From NCBI RefSeq assembly GCF_022376445.1, contig NW_025954964.1, positions 558,001-622,000 on the forward strand: a DNA stretch of 64,000 bases. The letters are read 5' to 3'. This DNA comes from Fomitopsis serialis (taxonomy: Eukaryota; Basidiomycota; Agaricomycetes; Polyporales; Fomitopsidaceae). The notes beneath the pieces are model-generated. The model saw only the letters and a list, made by a program, of their open reading frames with translations. It made no database searches and was not told the origin of the DNA. Position numbers and translations under genes: made by a program. Position 1 is the first letter of the stretch. Every line of letters starts with the position of its first letter. Shown here piece after piece: positions 22,680-32,375 of the stretch.

Positions 22680-23500
22680 GCTCAATGCTGGCCGTTCATA
22701 TCAGGCGAGGCTTCAAGACGAGACAGGCTGCAGGGGTGCAGAACCTGCCCATGTGGCTCATTCTCCTCGCGCTCGTCGGGCAGTGGTACAACGGATTCTA
22801 TGGCGTGCAGACATCGTCGAGTATGGCCGGTACCTACACAAGCTGACGGGCCTACGTTTTCAGTATAGCGACCCGGGGCTCAACGTGTTTGCTACCAATG
22901 ATCATTGATGCCAGTGCGTCAACCACCGAACCGGAGCACGTGTTCCTTCATTCGCTCGCTGACGACGTGCATCATGGTTGTCGGACGTTCGCGCCATGCA
23001 GCTCGTCTAGATTGGCCAGCACTCGTTTGATGAGCTCGTCTATCGCTGTGCACGATCCATCCGGCTGACTTCATCGCCTCCGCAACAACGCAGGGCTTCT
23101 GTCGTCGGCCGTCGACTGTCGAAATGCTAGCAGGCTTGCACGAGGTCCGCGCGAACGCTTCGGAGACACCGACCAAGTCGAAGGTCTTCAAGGGCAATCG
23201 CTCGAGCAACAGCATCGTCGCTCTCAACTTGAAGCGTGGCGCTCGACGTCCCCTACAAGCCCAAGACCTTCAGTCAGGGCATCATCTGGTTTATCAACTT
23301 CCTCGGTAAGGTCTCTACCCTCTCTCGTGAACTACATAAATGGATTCGGTCGAATCGACGTCGATCCCGGTAAGATCTCCACGAACAACATCGTCGCTCG
23401 GCACGACAAGCCACGTGAAGGCGTCCGGCCACAACAGCTCAGTACGCATTTCGTTTGTGATAGCGCCTTCGCTAATTGACATGCCTGCTGTAGGCAACAC
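22680..23500 (+). pseudogene. Unidentified coding remnant (X), downstream of R3
   Basis: Readable pieces are LPMWLILLALVGQWYNGF, FQYSDPGLNVF, a Ser/Asn/Arg-rich SKVFKGNRSSNS segment, YKPKTFSQGIIWFINFLG ending at a plausible gtaagg donor, and RIDVDPGKISTNNIVARHDK. Intervening stops and frame changes show decay. The 3' half matches 14140-14560 on the opposite strand. It is tail to tail with FunK1 C. Family not recognised. Confidence 0.4.
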
Positions 23501-26500
23501 AACTCATGCACTGCCATCTGCAGGCCTAGGAAGGAGATATTGTAAGTCTTAGTTGTCTCGGGGCTTGCGCGAGAAAGGATGGATGTACGCGAACAATCAC
23601 TCTATGTAGGTCACATCACGGCATAAGGAAGCTCACACAATAATCTTCCTTCATGCCCGACGATGTGAGGCGTCGCGATGAGACACATTTCGAGTGTCCG
23701 GGATGTAAAGCAGTAAGGCCTAATAAAGATTTCCTTATGTCGCATGCATACTAGAGCCTCAATGCTATGACAGTTGTCGACCAAACTCAATCACGCAACT
23801 TGAACTGGGATACATGACAGTGTCCATCAACTGCTGTACGTAGCGGACTCCTGTACCATGTTATAGCCATTTGTCTCATTGGCTCTCTGTACTCGGGTAT
23901 GACTGTTCAGGAACCAATATATGATTCACATGTAGAGCAAGGCTAATTGTACAGCTCCATTCAATTGATACACATCACTACATCTCAATCCATCCATCTC
24001 CTGTTCCATGAAAATGCCAACTGGTGAGCTCCGACTATCCTGTCTTGTTTACCCTAGCTCTCTTCTTGGAAGGCTTGTCAGAGCCTGACTGAGGTGTAGA
24101 CAGAGGCCTCAAGGTATCCACCTCAGGATTGAACTTCTTCACCATCCATGGATTTTGCTGCAATGTGTTGATAGCTTGTTTCAATAAATTCAAGAAGAAT
24201 GCATGAGTTATGGGCTCCTCATCATGTTGATCATCCTCATGGACCTAACAAACAGTTAGCAATATGGCAAGTGATGAATCTAAGTGACAAGCAACTTGCA
24301 TTATACTTGGAAAGGGACTTGAAAATGAACTGGTCTTCTTGACTGTCTTCCCGAGCTGTATAGAATCTTGCCAGCTTTCTTCGCAGTGACCTGAACAGTG
24401 TGAGAAGAGCCCATGACATATGCTCTAGCGCAAATTCTTCGATCTGATTATCTTCGTGACGATAGGCCCAGGAGAGTGGCTGTGGTCCATCAGCTCGTTC
24501 ATTGATTATGGCTTCAACTGTCATGCCACCAAAATGGGTGTCGAAGACCTTGTTGAGGCTTTCTGGACAACCCGGAGTACTGACAAGGCGCCGCAAGACT
24601 GTGTAGCCCAGGACATACGCAATGGACTCAAGATCGTGTGCAGACACATGCGGCACTTGAGTTCCGGCGTGAACAGCTCGGAGCAATCCCAAAGCCATGA
24701 ACTGAAGTGTCCCCTAGAAGCACCTGTCGTCAGTACAACAGGAAGAGACGAATCACTTAATGACTCACCGTCACAGGCACTCCTTGTTGTCTCGATGTCG
24801 TATAATCAACCCTTGATCGGACACTACCCTCTGTCATCACCGCCTTCCCGAACCTGGAATCGACAACTCTCTTGACAGGACCAACAGCTTCTTGGGTGGT
24901 GAGGTGATCAATCAACGAACGTACGACATCGGCCATGTCAAAATCGTAGAGAAAGCCCGCAGCGGCGCCACCCGGCCAGAGGAGCATATTGCCGGCGCTG
25001 ATGTCGCGGTGAAGAATTCCCTTCTCGCACAGGTATTGGTGCGCTGAAGCATCATGAGTCGACTAAGACGGTCTGTACATGCGACGTGAGCACGCACCTT
25101 CGACGATCGCGTAAAATGCGTTGAGCAGCTGGAGCTCATCAGTGTACTTCCAAAGAGGCTGTCCGACCATCGGGAGTATGATGCGATGGAGAGCCTTGGA
25201 AGGACAGTTCGGATCGTCGGCGTCACCTCGGAGGTTCGCAGTGGTGATCTTTGACCACGTCTGAGGATCTTTGTAGTAGAACACATCGCTGCCATACCGA
25301 TGCGTCGCGATACCCGCAGGGAACGTGGGCTTCTTGTCCTGATCAGCGGCTCCGGACGCGGACTTCGTCCTCTCATCCGCGTCATCGGCCTCGCGCTTGA
25401 GCCCCGCTATCACATTATACACATCCGTCTCGGCCAACTTCAGAGGGTTGCGCCAGGCGGACTTCAATATGTGAATGTCGCCCGTCAGAACCCACTTTCC
25501 CCCCGACTGGCAGAGCTCGACCACACGCCACACCTCCGTACCCCGTCCAAGGAGCGACAGGGAGACCCAGATCGGTGGCCCGACCGTACACCACGTCCCA
25601 CTGTCTTTACCGAAGCGGCTGATGCGGTAGGACGGGTAGTAGTCTCCGCCCTCAAGGTGAATCACGGATTCGACGGAAGCAGGGATAGAGGATCCCTCCT
25701 GCAAGTATCCACTAAGCTCGTCGCGAGTCACTGGCGTCACAGACGGATCTTGCCCCAGTTGATAGTCCGTCAGGCGCCGCGTGAGTGCGCGGACAACACG
25801 GACGAAGGTCTTTGCGTCGGGCTGACGCCCGGGATCGCGGCTCTTGTTGTCGTCGTAGATGCTGTGGAGGGGGGAGAGAACAACGCCATCGCGGTCCACG
25901 ATCATGACCCGGAAGACTGTGCCCGTGATGAGAAGTGTGACACTGAAGATCCAGAACGGCCGAAAGGCCATATGGTATCGCGCGTAATCCGCACACTGGA
26001 GGATCGCTGCCTTTATCGACGATTCGGTGCGGGGAAGACTGTTCTCCTCCTCTTTGACCTTGATCTCGGCGAATCCAGCACAGCTATCCCAGAAAGGACC
26101 ATCTGCAGTCTTATCGAGCAGGTTGAAATCCGGGCGGAATTCAGCGACACCTGGAGTATAGGCCTCGGCGCAACGGCTCGGGGGTAAGAGCACGGCGGTA
26201 TTGACAGCGAACTTGAATTCGCGCAGCGCGCCGACATTGTCGTTTCCAAAGTTCTGCAAGAATGTGAAGATGTCTGTCTGGAAATGGAACGAAAGCGGTG
26301 AGTAACAGCAATCACTTGGGTTTCGGAGTAGTCACCCCACCAACGGATTGTACATCATCTTCTCGTGCTCGCGCTCTACCTTCTTCTTTGAGTCGTCCTG
26401 TATGTCGCCCTCCTTGTTTACAGCCTTGCTTATATCCCCTGAGATTTGGCGGAGCCTATGGAGGTGCTGCCCCTGTTGCTTTTGATACTCCTCGTGGCAG

Positions 26501-27290
26501 TGATCGATGTCGGCGTCGGCTTCATCATAAATTTGAAGACGCCTGAAGACAGAGGGGTCGTCGTATTTGACGTGTCCCAGAAGCTCCGGCTTGAGGAGTT
26601 CATGCTGAGCCGAGCTGTTGGCTGCAAGCGTATTAGCACCACCAACCGACGCATAGTGAGGTGTGAGTTTGTTGGCGTCCAAAATCGTCGGGTCTGCCAT
26701 TGTGGATGGGGTGTGAGTAGTGGAGGTGATGCTCACCAGATAGCACGTCTTCGTCTGAGTCCGAGTCATCTGAGTCTGTATTGAAGCTCCTCCTTCTCTT
26801 CGTGCTAGAGAGCGACATAGGCGTCCAATCGATTTCAAGCAATCGAAAACCTCGCTTGAAAAGTGGTGTCCGATGCCTGTCAGTGGTCGAAAAAATCAAC
26901 CGTCAGATTGTGAAGCTATACGGCAACGGTGCTTACGATGTGGTGAATGTGGTAGATGCGTAACCACGTAGAGCAATCTCTTCCACAAGGAGCGAAACCG
27001 GTGCACGTGAGGGCACTGATCACTGATGAGCGGACTGTTTTCGCCTCCGAACCTGAGTACCAAATGTTCGGACGAACCCCGAAAGAACAAAACCAGGCAT
27101 ACCAGCGATACCGTCCGCAGTGGGGCCGAAATCTGTCTTGACTTGGATTGGGCTGTTCCTTTCCTCCCGCTACTTACGGGACCTGTCCCTTGGATTGTCG
27201 CGACGCGCGCATAGCAGAGCGAAGGGGGATCAAGACTCGGAGTCCTCAATGTCAACGCCTGGTCGAAGCACCGCAGACGCATCAGGCGAT
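23140..27290. repeat. Inverted repeat arm C (pairs with 10622-14560)
   Basis: Contains FunK1 C and flanks in reverse orientation to arm A. On its outer side it continues without a MITE into the intact RMT2 upstream region, so it shows the empty state of the MITE copy 1 site. On the inner side it runs through about 23640-23760 into the X remnant. Because the arms are oppositely oriented on one molecule, recombination between them would invert the 8.6 kb between. Confidence 0.8.
24035..26818 (-). CDS. FunK1-type fungal protein kinase, copy C
   Basis: Nearly identical to copy A over the central exons; unbroken. It has the same start MSLSSTKRRRSF at 26818 and the same six-exon plan. The nuclease-like pair (FRPDF and FAEIKVK) is intact, as are LLGRGTEVW, GILHRDISAGN and YDFDMADV. 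It has one extra residue at LQEGSSIP compared with LQESSIP in A. Intron 5 again starts GCAAGT. The tail reads KKRARVNKTG, slightly different from A. It shares its upstream region with the RMT2 gene starting at 27441, about 620 bases away on the other strand. The high identity to A suggests recent duplication or gene conversion. Confidence 0.9.
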
Positions 27291-27440
27291 CACGTGGAAC
27301 GCATTCTTGCCTGAGTCGTGATGGGGATGATCCCGATCGACGATCGACGCCGTCCGCCAGCTTGAACTTTTTACTTCCTCGCACAGTCCAAACTTTGCAC
27401 GGCGCCCCTCACACTCTGCGAACAACACATCTTCCCCGGG
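27280..27440. promoter_or_regulatory. Part of the shared upstream region between FunK1 C and RMT2
   Basis: The ATGs are 26818 (FunK1 C) and 27441 (RMT2). CACGTG at 27291-27296, an E-box-like palindrome, is followed by GATGATCCCGATCG near 27323-27340. The same two elements in the same order lie upstream of R1 (9953-9958, reverse), R2 (16253), R3 (21878) and the orphan R0 (9428). Retention in badly decayed copies may just reflect common origin. A CACGTG is a known bHLH-type binding site; use here is inferred. Confidence 0.5.
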
Positions 27441-28894
27441 ATGTCTGACTACGGTTCGGACAACGACGAAGTCGACGCGCTCGTCGCGTTCGGCCAGGCC
27501 CTCGTCGAAGCCATCCTCGAGCACCAGCCCCTCGCGCTCGTTCGGAAAATGGTCGAGGACGGCGCGCCGCTGTGGTTCCAGGACCACGAAGGCACCTCCG
27601 CGCTGCATGCCGCAGCCTATACGGAGAACGAGGAGCTCATTCAGTATCTGATTGAACAGGGCGCGGTCTGGAACGCTGGTGAGTGTTGGTAGTGTTTGGT
27701 CTGCGTACGAGGAGCTCAAAGTGGCGCAGTGGACAATTTGCATAACACCGCGGGGGACATCGTGCTCTCGATGAACAACGAGACGTGCTATAACATCATA
27801 CGCGACGCTGGTATCCGCTCAGGTGTGCCACTTCCACCCCTGTAATCTAGTCTCTGTCTCACCCGGGAAATGTAGAGCTGCTCCTTACGCTGCTCGCATC
27901 ACGCACACCACCCGCGACGAGCCCGCTCTCCATGGTTCTGCAAGCGACAGACACAACGGCGGCCGGCTCTCAAAACGCCTTTCTGTCCTCCAAGCTCAAA
28001 TTCGTAAAGGACGACAACGGTCAGGAGATCTGTCTGCTCAAATCAGCGACAGCGAGGAAGTGGGCGTCATGATGGGCTGGGAACGCGGCATCAGTGAGTC
28101 ACTGCGTACCTATCGAGAAGGGCGTGCGACCTAAGTGCGCCAGTGCGAAGTGCAGGAAACCGTGAAGCGTCTGTGCGATGACACGAAACTCCGAGGGCGG
28201 ACTGAAGGTCCTGAATGTCGGCTTTGGACTTGGATCGTAAGTCGCCTTGGTGATAGGGGTGACAGACCGCTCACACATTGCGTTAAGGTTGACGGTTTCT
28301 TCCAAGCACTCCCGCGCCCCCATCTCTGCATGTCATCATTGAGCCACACCGGACGTGCTCGCGCACATGCGCGACCTCGGGTGGTACGACAAGCCGAACG
28401 TCAGGATCCTCGAGGGCAAGTGGCAAGATTTCGTGGAGAGCGAGGAGCTGCTCGGCGTCGGTGGATTCGACGTTGTCTATACTGACACATTCTCGGAGGA
28501 CTACAAAGGTTAATTTCATACCTCCGTTGACATGTCGGCTTCGCTCGTTAACAGACGGCACACAGACCTGCACAGTTTCTTCCAGCACGTCCCAGACCTC
28601 TCGCAGGGCCCGAATCGCGCTTCGGTTTCTTCAACGGCCTCGGTGCCACCAGTAAGCACGCGTTTTCGGCCCCAGCCAGACAGGCACTGATACCCCTCCT
28701 TCCTGACAGATGCGCTCTTCTACGACGTGTACACACGAGTGTCAGAGCTACATCTGGCAGATGTAGGCATCGACATCGAGTGGACGGACGTGGACGTATT
28801 TGAGGGCGGCCAGGACCGCTGGGGCGAGACACGGGAGTACTTTGCGCAGAGGTTCTACAGGCTACCGGTGGGCAGGATGCGGGCCATATCATAG
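27441..28894 (+). CDS. RMT2: RMT2-type protein arginine N-methyltransferase (R4; several frame breaks)
   Basis: RMT2 enzymes carry N-terminal ankyrin-like repeats and a C-terminal methyltransferase domain; yeast Rmt2 methylates ribosomal protein L12. Here the first exon reads MSDYGSDNDEVDALVAFGQ, then HEGTSALHAAAYTENEELIQYL (ankyrin). Later exons give LHNTAGDIVLSMNNE, KLKFVKDDNGQEICLLK, MMGWERGI, ETVKRLCDD, the SAM loop LKVLNVGFGLG, DFVESEELLGVGGFDVVYTDTFSEDY, and a C-terminus LFYDVYTRVSELHLADVG to MRAIS-stop at 28892-28894. Frame faults occur near 28012, 28145, 28197, 28308, 28360 and 28612; several are lost bases in C runs. All family landmarks and the stop are kept, so I think the gene is functional and the faults are mainly sequence error. 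It is the only complete copy here. Confidence 0.85.
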
Positions 28895-29541
28895 CAGAAG
28901 CCAACAGTGAGGCAGTTGGCAGTGGCCGCAAGATGGCAATAGACAGTGCCCCTCGTATCTTCAGTTGACAATCATGAGCCGTTCGTCATGTCATTGCATT
29001 TGAATGATGTATCAAATATGTAGAGGGCGAGCACCCTCGATCCCACGAATGGCTGCCGGCCCACCTCGCTTGGCCGTGCTCCGCCTCGCATAGAGGTCGT
29101 GGAGGGTGTTGCGAGGCCGTCGGGCGATAATTGGCGGAAGGATCGCGGGGAGACCGGGGGCGATCTCAATTGGGCGGTCGAAATAGCCGGCGCCTGTCCT
29201 CGATCAGGCGCAGCGAGTGCCAAGGCGACGGACCAGTGCCTGCAGCCACCGCGCGCCTCCCGCCTCCCCTCGACCACCCAACCATATAAGCCGGCCGCGC
29301 CCTTTCATCCCTGCAGGCAGGACCGTTGTCATTCTTCCGCACGCTAGCTCTCAGGTTCTAGCAACGCCGTCGACCGGTTCGACCTTCCACCTTCCCCTTC
29401 ATCCCCAGCAAAACACTGCCAACTTGAAGTGCTCGCCACCCGCGCTCTCCTGCCCAACTCAGTGACCGCCCCGCTCCCCGGCTCGCGAGACGAGACCCTA
29501 CATTCTAGTCTTCATCCCTACTAGCAGAGCAGACAGACGAC

Positions 29542-30652
29542 ATGCCGGACTCCATCGTTCTTGTGAGTTCACACATTCTCTTACCAGGGACCGCGCAGCT
29601 TAAGCATGGCTGCGCACACAGGACCTTCCGATTGGCCGGCCTCCCCCGGAGCAGGTCCCCTACCAGCTCTCCAACTACGTGCGTGTCGCTCGGCATATCT
29701 CATTCCGCACTCCCTGACGCGCCCCACAGATCTCCGCCGATGCCTGGCAAGCCCGCATCCGCGCCGTCACTCGCAAGGGTTCGCGCTACATCAACCCGCG
29801 CTTCGACATCGCCTGGAGCGTCCTCACCTTCATGTGCGTCTCCTTCTTCTCACACCCTCCTCGTACGTTCGTTGACGTAATGTTGCTGTGATCGCTTCCA
29901 GCGCTACGTTCGCTGTACCCATCGCCATGTTCTACGTCATGTTGGGCATTCTCCCGCTCAAGGGGGACATAGATACGAGGTTCGACCTTGTCCGCGCCGA
30001 GGCGAACCGCGCCTGGGAGGCCCGTGGTGTCAGCTTCGCCGTCCTCTTCGGGATCATACTCTTCATGTGGCTCCCGATGTGGCTCTTCAAGGTTTCCGTA
30101 CGTCCTACCCACTTTTCACCTGCCACGCTCCTCTGATTGACGACGCGGGCGTGTGCAGGGCAAGAAACAAGTGAACAGGATGCTCGAACGGTTCGAGCAA
30201 GAGGACCGCGCCGTCCGCCCGAACGTCGAGCTCCCCACGTACCGAATTTCGCGCCCGCAGTTCATGGGCACTTCGATCGTGCGTGACTATACCTGCTCGT
30301 GTCCGCATCCGCTGAACCGTCGCACTTCTCGTAGCACCTCAACATCACAGTACCCGGAGCCGCACCGCCTAGCTACTTCGCCTTCGGGGCGCCGCTCCCA
30401 ACGGTACGCACCCCCGCTTTCCCCTGGTGACCACTTCGCTCATGCTGACACGCCCACCCACAGTACTTGGTCAACGCGCCACGGGATCCCTCCGCGGCCG
30501 CGTACAGCTACGGCCAGCCGCCGGCCAACCTGCCCGGCACCGGCGTGCCGCTGTACAACCAATTCGACGAGAAGATTCCCGTGTACTCGGGGCCCGCGCC
30601 GGGGCTCTACATACCTGAGGATGAGAAGAGCGAGCGCGAGAACCGCGTATGA
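29542..30652 (+). CDS. Two-helix membrane protein, uncharacterised fungal family
   Basis: Seven exons: 29542-29562, 29622-29678, 29730-29833, 29902-30097, 30159-30278, 30335-30403 and 30464-30652; 251 residues, unbroken. The first exon encodes only MPDSIVL. A short Pro-rich segment leads to SRYINPRFDIAWSVLTF and a first membrane helix (ATFAVPIAMFYVMLGILPL). About 40 residues later comes a second helix (FAVLFGIILFMWLPMWLF). A charged segment (KKQVNRMLERFEQEDR) follows, then a Pro/Tyr/Gly-rich tail (SYGQPPANLPGTGVPLYNQF). The topology suggests both ends in the cytosol. I do not recognise a named family. A TATA-like CATATAAG is at 29283-29290. Confidence 0.75.
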
Positions 30653-31344
30653 GCCTTTCTCCGCCCGTCTACGAAAATCCGGACTGTTCCCTGTTCCCTG
30701 TTCCTGTTTGACGTTGACGTCCCTCTCCCGTTATTGAGGACCGTTACCGTACGCGGACGATGTAGTCCGGCACCCCGTGTCAAGTCCGTCTGTTTGTCTG
30801 TAGTGTCTCGCCCTCCCTTCACTCGCTTCATCCCCCTCGCGCTTGCTACACCGTTCATAGTTCGCGCTCCTGTGAGCGGACCGGTGGCCTGTGGTCACGG
30901 TCGCAAGTGGGTCAGGATAGAGCCCCGCCGTACTTCTCGTTGTGTAGCATCCTTTACCGTGCATGTGTCTGTACCACCACATTTGTGAAATTACATCTTC
31001 TTGCGTTTGGCCGGCGCATGTGTGGGGTGTTGCTGTGAGTGTGTAAGAGCCACTGGGTTAAGGGCGGTGTGAACGATGTAAGATACTTGGTAGAAGTTCG
31101 TAGGTTCGGAGGCGGATCAACTTCCCTCGATCATCATTCGCCTAACTTGGCACTTGTACTGAACGTCCACCCCCACGGCGCGTCAACCGGATAAAGTAGT
31201 CGCGAGTCAGTGCTAGTATGCCGATCCTATGCTCGTAGTACGCGATGAATGCTCATACTTTGACACAGGTTTGCGCGATCATCCCGGCGTGAACAAATCT
31301 TGACTACACAGTATCTTCAAGTTGACTGCGCTATCAGCTGCACG

Positions 31345-32162
31345 ATGACGATCTACAGCCTCTACATCTACGATAGGTGCGCACACACGTCCCCACACAG
31401 AAATGCAAACTCACCACTCCCGGCCACGCATGGAACATGCACCGTGCACGCGCATCGCAGGCATTGCAACTGCGTGTACTACCAAGACTGGCACCGCACC
31501 ACGAAGCCCCGCACCGCACTCGAGGGTGGGCTCCTCCCCGCCGTGTCCGCCGCGGTCTACCCCAAGCAAGAGGACCCCGCGCCCGACGCAGCCGGCTCAC
31601 GCTGGGGCACACCGCGCAACACGCTCAACTCCGCGACGGGCGTCGTCGTCGCGGTCAACGAGGACGCACCGCGATCGCCGCTCCCCCCGCCGCGCGCGAA
31701 CACGCCCCCGCCCGCGCAGCAACAGGCGCAGTCGCAGCAGAGCGCGGCGCTCACGTTTGACGAGGAGGCGAAGCTCGTGTACGGCGTCGTGCTCTCGCTG
31801 AGAAACTTGACCAGGAAGCTCTCCGGCAGGTCCGTCACGTCCCGCCGTATGTCTCGAATCTTGCGTGTTGACGAATCATCTTCGCCGGGGCACACAGGGA
31901 CGACCAGTTCGTAAGCTATACGACGTCGACGTACAAGCTGCATCTCTACGAGACGCTCTCGGGCTACAAGTTCGTCATACTCAGCGACCCCAAAGCCGAC
32001 TCGCTGCGTTTCGTCCTCCGTCAGATATACGCGGGCCCGTTCCTGGAGTATGTCGTCCGGAACCCGCTCGCACCCATGGACTCGAAGGAACAGGGAATCG
32101 ACAACGAGTTCTTCCGATTAAGCACGGACAGGATGGTACGAGGATTGACTGTATTCGATTGA
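31345..32162 (+). CDS. BET5: TRAPP complex subunit Bet5/TRAPPC1
   Basis: Three exons: 31345-31376, 31461-31829 and 31898-32162; 221 residues, no break. It begins MTIYSLYIYDRHCNCVYYQDW, the longin-fold start of TRAPPC1. It continues FDEEAKLVYGVVLSLRNL, LSGRDDQFVSYTTSTYKLHLYE, YKFVILSDP and FVLRQIYAGPFLEYVVRNPL, and ends GLTVFD. A roughly 70-residue low-complexity insert rich in Pro, Ala and Gln (about residues 40-110) separates the first strand-helix from the rest, as in many fungal orthologues. TRAPP acts as exchange factor for the Rab GTPase Ypt1 at the Golgi; Bet5 is one of its small core subunits. Codon joins at both introns are exact. Confidence 0.93.
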
Positions 32163-32375
32163 CAGTGGCATCCACTACTCCTGGAATGCTTACCGACGCC
32201 ATGTTGACACGTCACATGCCGTATGGGCATCCAGACACACATCTGGTCGGTGGTCCATCCGTCAATGCGATATTGCTGTAAGATAGTACGTATAGATACA
32301 AGTTGTGCGATGTCAGCAAATTAGATGTGGTCCGAAAGCAAATAATGACGAGCATGTAATCCAACTACTATTCCA

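Noticed and set aside
10622..27290. Long terminal repeats of a retrotransposon
   Set aside because: The arms are inverted, not direct, contain a host-type multi-exon kinase gene, and have no primer site, polypurine tract, integrase or reverse transcriptase.
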